A stretch of 41,399 bases of DNA from PMNU01 sp035480575. GTDB taxonomy: Bacteria; Patescibacteriota; Saccharimonadia; Saccharimonadales; UBA4665. Location of the stretch: assembly GCA_035480575.1 (NCBI GenBank), contig DATIHR010000021.1:1-41399 (forward strand). The letters are read 5' to 3'. Below, piece after piece: positions 22,175 to 29,347 of the stretch. Each line of letters starts with the position of its first letter. Position 1 is the first letter of the stretch. A program made the translations under genes and the position numbers. The notes under the pieces are model-generated. The model ran no database searches and was not told where the DNA came from. It saw only the letters and a program-made list of their open reading frames with translations.

Positions 22175-23311
22175 ATGGGAGAGCGAGCTACAGCACAAAC
22201 CGGTGAAGTGCTATTTATGTTTGCCAATATGAATTTGCCCGTAGCAGACATTGCTTTCGGGGGTGTTACTAGGTATAGAAACATATTGGAAGACATAGAA
22301 GAGGGGCGTCGGCTATATCCGGGAGGCTACGATACGACACCGACCCGCCGGCTTTTGGCCGATATGCATTTGTTTGGTCCACGATATTTAGGCGTGGGTG
22401 TGCACCAGACGTGGCCTGTAAGTCCACTAGAGGACATGCGCCGCCGTCCGCCGCTTAAGAGTGCCGTTATTAATATGGCAGCATATGCGATGATGCCGGA
22501 TACCCATAGTGCCGCTAGTATGGATGCCCTTAAGGGTTCGACGTTACTGACTGTGTATGGCGACCAACGCAATAAGGATGGTACATTGCGAGATTTTAGG
22601 CCGCACGGCTACACGACTGCCACGCAAGTGAGCCCGGAACTGATTACAGAAACCGGCGGCAAAGATGATTACCATAAAACGCATAATTCGTTGTGGCAAC
22701 GTGGGGTGCGTGGTGTCATAATTCCTAGCCATCATTTGGTACGAGCGCACATGAACGATCCAGATGTACGTTTGCCTTGGAGAAAGACACTCCAAGCCGT
22801 AGAAGAAGCGGGCGCGCAGGTTCATGGTCTTCATGTAGAGGCTGGTAGGATAGACACACGGCATGACCCGGATAAGCGACGTTCGCTCGGCGAGCTTGCG
22901 GCGATATTACAAGGCCCGAGTGCTATTAGCCAAACCACAATGGGCGAGGTGTTAGCCGCCGCGTATGGTATATGGCGCCGCCAGCGCGACGCGTTTTTTA
23001 TCTCAGACGCACGGTTGCGTCAGTTGCACGATCGAGAGCAAGACATACTAGCAATCCATACAGGCAGCCATCATACAAGTATGGAGCAAGTCTTGGCTCA
23101 AGATCCCGAAATTGCACAAACTCGTGAAGAAAATACATATGCCAGGATGCTCCATAAAGCATTTTCGAAGGTGCCGGTTAGCGTTGAAATACCATACAAA
23201 GGCTTATTGGCTGTGCGGCAGGCGAAACGGCTTACACGTCCTGATTTTGTTAGTTTGCACCGCGACATTGCAGTAAGCCTGCACGAATTTTTCGCTGGTC
23301 TGCCAGACTAG
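22175..23311 (+). CDS. Hypothetical protein (378 residues), possibly a TIM-barrel
   Basis: The start ATG 22175 has a perfect AAGGAGG site. I do not recognise the family with certainty. Alternating strands and helices, an N-terminal VLFMFANMNLPVADI and a central VRGVIIPSHHLV followed by AGAQVHGLHVEAGRIDT are reminiscent of TIM-barrel isomerase-like proteins, where such strand ends carry ligand residues (several His are placed there). The C-terminal 100 residues (KVPVSVEIPYKGLLAVRQAKR) are also alpha/beta. It has no signal or membrane segment. Five bases separate it from the convergent CDF transporter gene. Function not assigned. Confidence 0.6.
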   Translation: MGERATAQTGEVLFMFANMNLPVADIAFGGVTRYRNILEDIEEGRRLYPGGYDTTPTRRLLADMHLFGPRYLGVGVHQTWPVSPLEDMRRRPPLKSAVINMAAYAMMPDTHSAASMDALKGSTLLTVYGDQRNKDGTLRDFRPHGYTTATQVSPELITETGGKDDYHKTHNSLWQRGVRGVIIPSHHLVRAHMNDPDVRLPWRKTLQAVEEAGAQVHGLHVEAGRIDTRHDPDKRRSLGELAAILQGPSAISQTTMGEVLAAAYGIWRRQRDAFFISDARLRQLHDREQDILAIHTGSHHTSMEQVLAQDPEIAQTREENTYARMLHKAFSKVPVSVEIPYKGLLAVRQAKRLTRPDFVSLHRDIAVSLHEFFAGLPD

Positions 23312-23315
23312 TTAC

Positions 23316-24272
23316 TTATGCTTTGTGGACATCTTCGTAGGCGTCGGGTTCGACGTGTACGGTCATGCCTTCGGCGGCAGCGCTGTGCTCTATTTCGTGT
23401 TTAATGCGCTCGACGGTGTCTTCTACTTGGTCGGTGCTTAGCTTGTCCCTTAGGTGCACCTCAATATTTACGAGCAACTTGTCCGAGCCCAGCATCATGG
23501 TGCGCATACCTAGTACGTGCCGGACTTCGGGCACGGCGCGTGCCGCATCGCGTATTTTGCGCTCTATTTCGGGCGGCGCGCTTTGGCCGGTTACCAGGCC
23601 CCGAATGCTAAATAACAGCGCAACACTCCCGGCAAAGTACACGGTGCCCATAAGAACCGCTCCAATGCCATCGAACCGTACATTTGCCGATAACGTCGCA
23701 ATGCTTAAGAGCGTTAAACCTGTAACGCTCGCAATGGCGCCCATAATGTCCAGTACGACAGTCGTTTTGGCGGCAAGCAGTGGCGAAACCATAAAAATTT
23801 TCGGTAAATCGGCAAACGGCAGGCCCCCTAACAGCTTGCCCGAACTGCGGTAGAACGAATAGAGATTGGCACACAACACCACAACCAGGGCTATAAGAGC
23901 AAGTAGCTCACGCTTAAATGACGTGGGGTGCAACAGCTCTTGGTAGCCGTACTTGTACGCAAGCACGCCGGTGGCGGCAATAATAACGAAAGCGGCAATA
24001 GTGGTCCAAAAATAAAGTTCTTTACCAAAGCCAAATGGATGCAGCTTGGTGGGCCGTCTATTTGCGTAGCGCTTGCCGTATAGCAAAATGCCGGCAGAGC
24101 TTAGCTCTGCAAAACTTTGCAGGGCGGTAACGAGCATAACAACACTGCCCGTCAGCGCGGCTACGACAATACTAAGCGCCAAATTAAACCCATCAACCAT
24201 AAACGACAGCTGCAATACGTGCTGCGTTTTACGGTGCTTTAGCTGCGGTTCGTCCGTTTCTGTGGCCGCCAT
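23316..24272 (-). CDS. Cation diffusion facilitator (CDF) family transporter
   Basis: The 318-residue protein has six transmembrane helices (about 25-215) and a cytoplasmic ferredoxin-like C-terminal domain (IRDAARAVPEVRHVLGMRTMMLGSDKLLVNIEVHL). The segment KLHPFGFGKELYFWTTIAAFV is typical of the SLC30A9-like branch. The usual metal-site residues are altered: the TM2 motif reads LQSFAE (commonly HSxxD) and the TM5 motif VVLDIMG, so transport of zinc or similar ions cannot be taken for granted. The start ATG 24272 is ten bases after TATAGT (24288-24283), with only a weak AAGA, another possible leaderless gene. Confidence 0.85.
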   Translation of the reverse strand: MAATETDEPQLKHRKTQHVLQLSFMVDGFNLALSIVVAALTGSVVMLVTALQSFAELSSAGILLYGKRYANRRPTKLHPFGFGKELYFWTTIAAFVIIAATGVLAYKYGYQELLHPTSFKRELLALIALVVVLCANLYSFYRSSGKLLGGLPFADLPKIFMVSPLLAAKTTVVLDIMGAIASVTGLTLLSIATLSANVRFDGIGAVLMGTVYFAGSVALLFSIRGLVTGQSAPPEIERKIRDAARAVPEVRHVLGMRTMMLGSDKLLVNIEVHLRDKLSTDQVEDTVERIKHEIEHSAAAEGMTVHVEPDAYEDVHKA

Positions 24273-24382
24273 GTTTATCTTGACTATAACCGTTTATGGC
24301 TACCGAGACAAGACGCTAGCAGTTTCTAAAAGTATCTCCGGCTAGGCAAAAAACAGTGTATTCAGTAAAATAGGCGAGTAGT

Positions 24383-24456
24383 GGCGCCTTGGCGGAGCGG
24401 TTACGCAGAAGTCTGCAAAACTTTTTAGACGGGTTCGACTCCCGTAGGTGCCTCCA
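24383..24456 (+). tRNA. tRNA-Cys (anticodon GCA)
   Basis: The 74-nt gene includes an encoded CCA. Acceptor GGCGCCT/AGGTGCC, anticodon loop CTGCAAA (GCA) and T arm ACGGG-TTCGACT-CCCGT are all intact. The next gene starts 22 bp downstream, so the tRNA and that mRNA may share a transcript. Confidence 0.93.
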
Positions 24457-24478
24457 CTTTGATATTTCCGGAGGGTAT

Positions 24479-24868
24479 ATGAAATCAGTTGTTGTTTGTT
24501 GCTCTAAGCGCTATGCCAAAGAAGTTGCTAAATTTTGTAAGGATTTAGAGAAGCTTGGCGTTTTAGTGTTCGAGCCCGACTTTAAAGGTCCTATGCCCGA
24601 AGACGCCATGATCCATTCGGAATACATAACAGGCAAAATTTTTAAGGCGTTAACCCTTGAGCATTTTGACTGGATCCGTAAGGCTGAAGTTTGTTACGTG
24701 CTCAATATGGATGACTACGCCGGTGTAAGCGTGGCCATGGAAATGGCCTACGCCACAGCGCTTGGCAAGCCGGTGTTTGCGTTTTCGCCCAAAACCGGCG
24801 ACCCTTGCCGCGACAGTATAATAGATAAGATCGTAAAGACGCCAAAAGAACTCGCCGCTCTGTTATAG
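24479..24868 (+). CDS. Nucleoside 2-deoxyribosyltransferase-like protein
   Basis: The 129-residue protein starts at ATG 24479, with GGAGG four bases upstream. It has the small Rossmann-like layout of the NDT family: KSVVVCCSKRYAKEVAKFC, a helix, then LTLEHFDWIRKAEVCYVLNMDDYAG, then VSVAMEMAYATALGKPVFAF, where the E in the MEMAYA helix corresponds to the family's catalytic Glu position. Such proteins cleave or transfer nucleoside sugars, or act as nucleotide sensors; activity here is not proved. It begins 22 bp after tRNA-Cys and probably uses the tRNA promoter. Confidence 0.7.
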   Translation: MKSVVVCCSKRYAKEVAKFCKDLEKLGVLVFEPDFKGPMPEDAMIHSEYITGKIFKALTLEHFDWIRKAEVCYVLNMDDYAGVSVAMEMAYATALGKPVFAFSPKTGDPCRDSIIDKIVKTPKELAALL

Positions 24869-24911
24869 TTGGCTGTAGAATCCTTGGCGAGCGTATGCTA
24901 TCATCCCGCTT

Positions 24912-25421
24912 ATGCCGAAGGTAAGATCATGGACGGATAAGCAATTGATAGAGGCTGTGATCGTCTCGAAAAGCTATCGCAATGTTTTGATTTTATTGGG
25001 TTTGGTGCCTGCTGGCGGAAATTATGAGCAGATAAAGAATCGAATCAGGGAGCTTAACCTAGACATAGAACACTTTACGGGCATGGGCTGGAATGTAGGT
25101 ATGAATTTCAGACCTAGAGATCCGACGCCTATCGCAATGCTGTTGGTAAAGGATAGCACCTACCAAAGCTTCAGCCTCAAGAAGAGGCTTTTTGCAGAAG
25201 GATTTAAAACGCCAAAATGCGAGCTTTGTGGTTGGGCAGAGCAGGCAGAAGACGGGCGTATACCGGTAGAGCTTGACCATATCAACGGTGACCACTATGA
25301 TAACAGGCTGGAGAACTTACGCATTCTTTGCCCTAATTGCCATAGCCTTCAAGCTACACATCGTGGTAAAAATAAGAAAGTACATCTTGCGCGGGTGCTG
25401 GAACCAGGTAGACAGGGTTGA
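24912..25421 (+). CDS. HNH endonuclease overlapping tRNA-Leu
   Basis: The 169-residue protein has an N-terminal helix-turn-helix-like region (WTDKQLIEAVIVSKSYRNVLILLGL), two zinc-binding pairs (CELC and CPNC) and the HNH core ELDHINGDHYDNRLENLRILCPNCH. Such enzymes are often homing or phage-type nucleases. The start ATG 24912 is 12 bases after TATGCT with no ribosome binding site. The stop lies 33 bp inside tRNA-Leu (25389-25475), so the last eleven residues are written in tRNA sequence. The gene therefore looks inserted between two tRNA genes, its end being supplied by the tRNA. Confidence 0.88.
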   Translation: MPKVRSWTDKQLIEAVIVSKSYRNVLILLGLVPAGGNYEQIKNRIRELNLDIEHFTGMGWNVGMNFRPRDPTPIAMLLVKDSTYQSFSLKKRLFAEGFKTPKCELCGWAEQAEDGRIPVELDHINGDHYDNRLENLRILCPNCHSLQATHRGKNKKVHLARVLEPGRQG

Positions 25422-25475
25422 CTTAAAATCAACTGCCCAAAAGGCGTGCGGGTTCGATTCCCGCCCCGCGCACCA
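25389..25475 (+). tRNA. tRNA-Leu (anticodon TAA)
   Basis: The 87-nt class II tRNA has an encoded CCA: acceptor GCGCGGG/CCCGCGC, anticodon stem GTTGA/TCAAC with loop CTTAAAA (TAA), a variable arm GCC-CAAAA-GGC and T arm GCGGG-TTCGATT-CCCGC. Its 5' 33 nt are also the 3' end of the HNH gene, so it is probably processed out of a longer transcript. The next gene starts 16 bp after its CCA. Confidence 0.93.
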
Positions 25476-25490
25476 CTGGTTACTTTAGAT

Positions 25491-25916
25491 ATGAAAAAGA
25501 ATCCATTGCTCGAAGAAGCTAACGCGATTGCTGCATCGGTGTACGAAATTGCTGACGTCATTGAGGCTGAACTGCCAGATGAAAAATGGAGAACGGTCAG
25601 CAAGCTGAAGGGCGCCGCTAACGATGCATATTTTTATGTGGCGCAGGTTGCTGGGGCTGGGCAAAATCAAGCCTTTGAATTCGACTGCGTCAACGCCCAA
25701 AAATATTTGAATACTGTAAAAGCGATGTATATTTTTGCCGCTAAGCAGGGTATGACGGAACTTGATCCCGAATTAGTTGTAAAAATAGATAAGCTGGTTG
25801 CTGAAACTGATGCAGCATGGGCGGCGAGCCAAAAAGAAACCAAGCGAAAAACCGAAGAAGACTTACGACCATGGCTCGAAAAATATCGAATCTGGCAAAA
25901 GATATCTAACGATTAA
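25491..25916 (+). CDS. Hypothetical helical protein downstream of tRNA-Leu
   Basis: The 141-residue protein starts at ATG 25491, with no ribosome binding site, 16 nt after the tRNA-Leu CCA; earlier frame extension reaches into the tRNA and is rejected. It is predicted all-helical (about four helices, e.g. NAIAASVYEIADVIEAEL, KYLNTVKAMYIFAAKQG, and a charged C-terminal helix), with no membrane segment. A four-helix-bundle fold is possible; I do not recognise the family. If tRNA processing cuts at the CCA, the released mRNA would have a 15-nt leader. Confidence 0.6.
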   Translation: MKKNPLLEEANAIAASVYEIADVIEAELPDEKWRTVSKLKGAANDAYFYVAQVAGAGQNQAFEFDCVNAQKYLNTVKAMYIFAAKQGMTELDPELVVKIDKLVAETDAAWAASQKETKRKTEEDLRPWLEKYRIWQKISND

Positions 25917-26019
25917 GCCACAATACTATTAAGCGTTTGCCTGGCACCGGCAGCGTGCGAGGGTGTATTTCTGGAACTGGTTGGCGGCCCCGGGGCTGGA
26001 CATGTGGGTCCTTACGTCA

Positions 26020-26048
26020 TTGTTGATTTGATAACTCTATTATAGAAT
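26020..26048 (+). promoter_or_regulatory. Promoter for the gene at 26059
   Basis: TTGTTG (26020-26025) and TAGAAT (26043-26048) have a 17-bp spacer. Transcription would start about four bases before ATG 26059, so the mRNA is leaderless or nearly so. The rest of the 25917-26019 gap holds nothing else that I can identify. Confidence 0.65.
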
Positions 26049-26058
26049 ATGCCCTATT

Positions 26059-26676
26059 ATGCCTACGCCACCTAACGAATCTGTCCCTGCCGAGGGAGAA
26101 ATACGGCCAACGATTGAAACTATTAGCCAAGCCGCAGCTGAAATCGCCAGGCTGCATACGGCTTTAGGCAAAGTTGCCGTTGATTTAACACCGGAATATA
26201 TAAAACAGCGTCTTGCCGGAGAAGAAGGAACAACATGGGCCATGTTCCCAAGAATTGGTTTTTTGCGCAGGCCGACCCCTATTCTCGATCCTGTAGTACG
26301 CCAAGATGGGGTACTACTGTTGGACGCTGGTTACACGATGTGGTCTTATCTGCTTAATGAGTACACAATGTCCAAGAGCGCTATACTGGTCCCCGGCGAC
26401 GCAAACACGTTTGCCAAGGTTGATACGGTTACCATCCACCGATCAGGACGCGGTTTCGACCCCGGAGACGAGTATGTCGCTGGTGGCGGCAAGGTATTAA
26501 AGGCAGGTCATAAGCATCAGGGTTCGATTCCTACAATTGGGTCAGACGGCAATCTGGCTTGGTCTGCGTCGAGAGATATGATTAGTGGTGTTTTCCGAGA
26601 CATGGACGAAGTGGACGGTGGCCTTCGGGATGTCATCGAGAAACTACGTGCCTATGAGCCGCCAGTAGTAGGGTAG
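26059..26676 (+). CDS. Hypothetical protein (205 residues)
   Basis: I do not recognise this family. The start at ATG 26059 sits just after a good promoter and has no ribosome binding site. The protein has a helical N-terminal part (SQAAAEIARLHTALGKVA), followed by a central region with many Pro and Gly (FLRRPTPILDPVVR, then LLDAGYTMWSYLL) and a C-terminal part with short strands and a final helix (LRDVIEKLRAYEPP). It has no signal, membrane segment or Cys. It is followed directly by the degenerate repeat at 26674-26731. Confidence 0.55.
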   Translation: MPTPPNESVPAEGEIRPTIETISQAAAEIARLHTALGKVAVDLTPEYIKQRLAGEEGTTWAMFPRIGFLRRPTPILDPVVRQDGVLLLDAGYTMWSYLLNEYTMSKSAILVPGDANTFAKVDTVTIHRSGRGFDPGDEYVAGGGKVLKAGHKHQGSIPTIGSDGNLAWSASRDMISGVFRDMDEVDGGLRDVIEKLRAYEPPVVG

Positions 26677-26731
26677 TCACACTCATTCGCGTGCCTGCTT
26701 GGCTGCGTATAACACGCCCTGCTTCAGTTTG
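26674..26731. repeat. Degenerate copy of the 3' end of the gene at 27868
   Basis: About 58 bp resemble 27863-27921. Read on the minus strand it would encode LKQGVLYAAKQARE then a stop, against LKQGVLYAAKQAHERA in the intact gene. The similarity continues a little past the stop. No upstream reading frame remains, so this is a remnant of a lost paralogue or a duplicated gene end. Confidence 0.65.
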
Positions 26732-26805
26732 GCGCAACTAGTTGTGCTGCCTGATAGACATATGGCATAGTTACATGATCCAACAATCTAAAGGGGAGAT
26801 ATTGT

Positions 26806-27396
26806 ATGCCCGATACCGACTCAGCCCGCTTGGCTGCGGGTTTGGAACTGTTTCTTAAGACGAGCCAAAATGTGCAGGCCCTGACCTTAAATCGCCATGA
26901 AGCCGCACGCCAGGCAGAAGCCGACATGGCCCGGCTGAAGCGATTTGGCGGCAAGTTAGCTGTCGACCACTACATGCATGGCAAGGGTCCCGATATTGAC
27001 ACTCTTGCAGAGGGGGCTAAATTGTTAGCTAGTGCTGGCCTACGCATGGGCTGGGCTGCAATGCTCCGCACGGGCGTAGAGGTGCACTTGAAGGGCGAGC
27101 TGCAGCGCGCGAATGCGGAGGTTGCCGACTTGCTGAGCGGCTTGCGGATTGAGGCGCGTCCTAACGAAGGTATACGAGCCAGCCAGGTTATTGGGCTACA
27201 TGAGCCCGGTGGTACCCGTATGTACGGCATACCCGAACAGGGCGTAGAAGGTGTATTCGACAGGGCAGATACCGAGTGGGGAAGGCTGTATTTGCACGGC
27301 CCCACGCCCCATAGCCGATGGCAAATTGAACCTTTTGCCATACATGACAATTTTAACCAGCGCGCTACACTAGAGGTAATCCCGCCAACTGTATAA
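26806..27396 (+). CDS. Hypothetical protein (196 residues)
   Basis: The start ATG 26806 has an AAGGGGAG site about seven bases upstream; a promoter-like TTGTGC/CATAGT pair (18-bp spacer, 26742-26771) precedes it. The N-terminal 120 residues are helical and rich in Ala, Arg and Glu (ARQAEADMARLKRFGGKLA), possibly coiled coil. The C-terminal part is beta-rich, with a GGTRMYGIPEQGVEGVF stretch. It has no signal peptide or membrane helix. I do not recognise a family. It is not obviously operonic with its neighbours. Confidence 0.55.
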   Translation: MPDTDSARLAAGLELFLKTSQNVQALTLNRHEAARQAEADMARLKRFGGKLAVDHYMHGKGPDIDTLAEGAKLLASAGLRMGWAAMLRTGVEVHLKGELQRANAEVADLLSGLRIEARPNEGIRASQVIGLHEPGGTRMYGIPEQGVEGVFDRADTEWGRLYLHGPTPHSRWQIEPFAIHDNFNQRATLEVIPPTV

Positions 27397-27439
27397 TGCT
27401 TAGTCAACGCTTTACGTTACCTCTTTGTGTTTACCGGCA

Positions 27440-27468
27440 TTGTGATTCTGAATCATTTTTGTTATACA
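27440..27468 (+). promoter_or_regulatory. Promoter for the gene at 27523
   Basis: TTGTGA (27440-27445) and TATACA (27463-27468) have a 17-bp spacer, and TGT before the -10 makes it extended. Transcription would start near 27475, giving a leader of about 48 nt that contains the dyad at 27482-27494. Confidence 0.72.
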
Positions 27469-27481
27469 TATAAACCATCAT

Positions 27482-27494
27482 GTTAGGTCCTAAC
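27482..27494. promoter_or_regulatory. Dyad GTTAGG-T-CCTAAC in the leader
   Basis: This perfect 6+6 inverted repeat with one central base is placed about 10 bp after the predicted transcription start. It could be an operator for a dimeric repressor; the one-base loop is too small for a hairpin. No second copy was noticed in the window. Confidence 0.4.
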
Positions 27495-27522
27495 CCGACA
27501 AAAATTCTGAGGAGTAACCAGT

Positions 27523-27852
27523 ATGTTTAAAAGTAATGGCCGCAAAACGTATGAACAATGCGCTAATAAAAGGTTAGAACCAGGCTCGGACAGCGCGCAA
27601 GCTGTTTTGCATTGTGCCGTAACTAGCGAAGAGGGATTTCCTATACAGAATAACACCAGCCAATCACTCCTGGAATTTGTCGCCAAAAGCGCCGGTCGCG
27701 CTATGTGTGGCGGCTGCCAGTTTTCGGGTATGACCGGCGAGGATCTAGTGATGAGGCGTACTCGGGAAGCCGAGCTTCGATGCCTCCAGCTGGAAGCCGA
27801 GCGCCGCCTGTGGCAGCTGCAACAGCAAGTGCGCGAAGAAACCGGCCAGTAG
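27523..27852 (+). CDS. Hypothetical small protein with a CxxC motif
   Basis: The 109-residue protein starts at ATG 27523, with GAGGAG upstream, and has a strong promoter. It has four cysteines, two of them in MCGGCQFSG, compatible with a redox or metal site, and a C-terminal charged helix (TREAELRCLQLEAERRLWQLQQQV) likely to be a coiled coil. No signal peptide. I do not recognise a family. It is convergent with the gene at 27868, 15 bp away, within which the repeated 3'-end segment lies. Confidence 0.6.
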   Translation: MFKSNGRKTYEQCANKRLEPGSDSAQAVLHCAVTSEEGFPIQNNTSQSLLEFVAKSAGRAMCGGCQFSGMTGEDLVMRRTREAELRCLQLEAERRLWQLQQQVREETGQ

Positions 27853-27862
27853 ATCGGGCAGG

Positions 27863-27921
27863 GGCAGTCACGCTCGTTCGTGCGCCTGCTTGGCCGCGTA
27901 TAGTACACCCTGCTTAAGTTC
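27863..27921. repeat. Intact counterpart of the 26674-26731 repeat
   Basis: This segment covers the last 17 or so codons of the minus-strand gene at 27868 and a few bases beyond its stop. It matches the remnant 1.2 kb to the left at roughly three of four positions, including a long identical core GCCTGCTTGG. Confidence 0.6.
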
Positions 27922-28476
27922 TTGCAGGTCTCGATCGTACGCTGTCAAGATATCTGTCGATTCTTGCGATTGCGTTACCGTACGCATTACCAAGATTGAT
28001 ACAAGGTGTATGGGCGAAACGGTGGCGCCATACTTATGCTGGGGCGTTAATGGGATGACTAGTGACGGCTCGTTGCCACCTATCAGTATTGCCTGGGGCG
28101 GACGCGGGTCGCTATCTTTTAGTATGATCCATTGAGCTTCAGGTACGGCTTTTCGTAAACACTCACCATAGTAGCGGGCTAAGTGGCTCATGAGTTCTAG
28201 CGTGGATATGTTTGCAAGCTTGCGTATCCTCTGGTGCCCTTTTGTTTTTGCCCATTCCGGCAAGGTGTCGGGGGCTATATCCAGCGGATCATCTGTCGAG
28301 TTATAATAGGGGCCAAACGTGCATTGTGGTTGTATCCAACTCCAAAATCGGCCCACGCTTTCGCGGCTAAAATCTGCCGTACCGCCGCTCTTTGTAAGTA
28401 CTGTAGTTGCACGATCTAGACTCTGAATCCAGCTATGTAAGGCTGCTATATCCTGAGCGTCGTTCAAAATACGCAT
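27868..28476 (-). CDS. Hypothetical protein (202 residues)
   Basis: I do not recognise this family. A consensus TATAAT (28488-28483) lies six bases before ATG 28476 with no ribosome binding site, so the mRNA is predicted to be leaderless; TTTGCG 16 bp further up could be the -35. The protein is helical at both ends, with a Trp-rich part (GRFWSWIQPQCTFGPYYN) and a beta stretch in the middle (WIILKDSDPRPPQAILIGG). The last 17 residues are duplicated as a remnant at 26674-26731. Its promoter lies back to back with that of the Nudix gene. Confidence 0.58.
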   Translation of the reverse strand: MRILNDAQDIAALHSWIQSLDRATTVLTKSGGTADFSRESVGRFWSWIQPQCTFGPYYNSTDDPLDIAPDTLPEWAKTKGHQRIRKLANISTLELMSHLARYYGECLRKAVPEAQWIILKDSDPRPPQAILIGGNEPSLVIPLTPQHKYGATVSPIHLVSILVMRTVTQSQESTDILTAYDRDLQELKQGVLYAAKQAHERA

Positions 28477-28586
28477 GACGGCATTATACTATAAGCTTTT
28501 TAGTCGCAAACCGTTTTTTTTGACACAGTCAGTTCCCCGTGTCACGTTGCTGGCTTTTTTGGCCGGTGGCTTGTTATCATACACGC

Positions 28587-29102
28587 ATGCCAAAAATAAG
28601 CGCAGGCATTTTGCTTTACCGTAAGGTTGCTACTGGCTACGAAGTGTTGCTGGTGCACCCCGGCGGGCCGTTTTGGGCCAAAAAAGACAACGGCTCGTGG
28701 TCCATCCCTAAGGGCGAGGTTACCGAGGGCGAGGAACTAGAGCTAGCGGCCAAGCGCGAGTTTGCCGAAGAAGTGGGTTCGGCAGCACCCGAGGGCGTGT
28801 ACACCACACTGTCGCCAGTAAAATACGGCAACAAAATCGTCCATGCGTTTGCCCTGGAATCTGACTTTGACCTAAAAAATTTCAAAAGCAATACATTCGA
28901 GCTTGAGTGGCCGCCTAAATCCGGCAATAAACAACAGGCGCCCGAAAACGACAAAGCCGCCTGGGTATCCCTTGGCAAAGCCAAGCAAAAACTAGTGAAG
29001 GGCCAAGTGTCGCTTATCGAGCAGTTGTTTGACATGCTTAGCGTCGGTGACGACGATGATACGACCGAGCTGGCAGATAGCCCACAAACAACACTATTCT
29101 GA
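28587..29102 (+). CDS. Nudix hydrolase
   Basis: The 171-residue protein has a complete Nudix box GX5EX7REUXEEXGU (KGEVTEGEELELAAKREFAEEVGS, written here only by pattern and position, about 42-64). It is similar in outline to small proteins annotated as NUDIX hydrolases beginning with SAGILLYRK and ending in a variable tail. Such enzymes hydrolyse nucleoside diphosphate derivatives. The start ATG 28587 is six bases after TGT-TATCAT, an extended -10, without Shine-Dalgarno, so leaderless. The acidic tail (SVGDDDDTTEL) is unusual but not unique. Start at 28539 is rejected because it precedes the promoter. Confidence 0.92.
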   Translation: MPKISAGILLYRKVATGYEVLLVHPGGPFWAKKDNGSWSIPKGEVTEGEELELAAKREFAEEVGSAAPEGVYTTLSPVKYGNKIVHAFALESDFDLKNFKSNTFELEWPPKSGNKQQAPENDKAAWVSLGKAKQKLVKGQVSLIEQLFDMLSVGDDDDTTELADSPQTTLF

Positions 29103-29227
29103 CGCTTGCTGCGGCAATGCCCATTATCAAGCCGCCAGCGATATCCGGGTCGTATACTAGGTTGGGCACGGTGTACGTCCATGAGCAATGGAGTATATAC
29201 TATTAGACCATATATTTTTGACTATGG

Positions 29228-29233
29228 TATACT
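29228..29233 (+). promoter_or_regulatory. Extended -10 of the metG leader transcript
   Basis: TGG-TATACT (29225-29233) is an extended -10 placed eight bases before the ATG of the 14-codon leader ORF, the same spacing seen at other leaderless starts in this window. A weak TTAGAC (29203-29208) is a possible -35. Confidence 0.65.
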
Positions 29234-29241
29234 GAGCTCTA

Positions 29242-29286
29242 ATGAGTGACATGCAGCCGGCAGTAATGCGCATGATGCCCCGCTAG
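29242..29286 (+). CDS. Met-rich leader peptide upstream of metG
   Basis: A 14-codon reading frame, MSDMQPAVMRMMPR then TAG, starts eight bases after an extended -10 box and so is probably translated from a leaderless 5' end. Five of its 14 residues are methionine, with codons 9, 11 and 12 close together. It lies 61 bp upstream of the methionyl-tRNA synthetase gene. The ATG at codon 12 and the next codon form the 5' arm of a hairpin followed by a T-rich stretch. This is the arrangement of amino-acid attenuators such as those before his, trp and pheST operons, so regulation by Met-tRNA supply is inferred. Confidence 0.62.
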   Translation: MSDMQPAVMRMMPR

Positions 29287-29313
29287 GGCATATTTTCTCT
29301 TACTCTTATTTTT
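29275..29313 (+). terminator. Attenuator-like hairpin before metG
   Basis: ATGCCC (29275-29280) pairs perfectly with GGGCAT (29286-29291) across the loop CGCTA, which contains part of the leader-peptide stop codon. A T-rich run (TATTTTCTCTTACTCTTATTTTTC) follows. The stem is only 6 bp and the T-run is interrupted, so termination would be partial. A ribosome stalled at the Met codons would cover the 5' arm. Confidence 0.5.
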
Positions 29314-29347
29314 CATTACAATTAAACCAGGTAAACTAACTATAACT

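Noticed and set aside
29103..29347. T-box riboswitch before metG
   Set aside because: No T-box antiterminator sequence or long specifier stem is seen, and the promoter at 29228 leaves only about 110 nt of leader. The Met-rich ORF with hairpin explains the region better.
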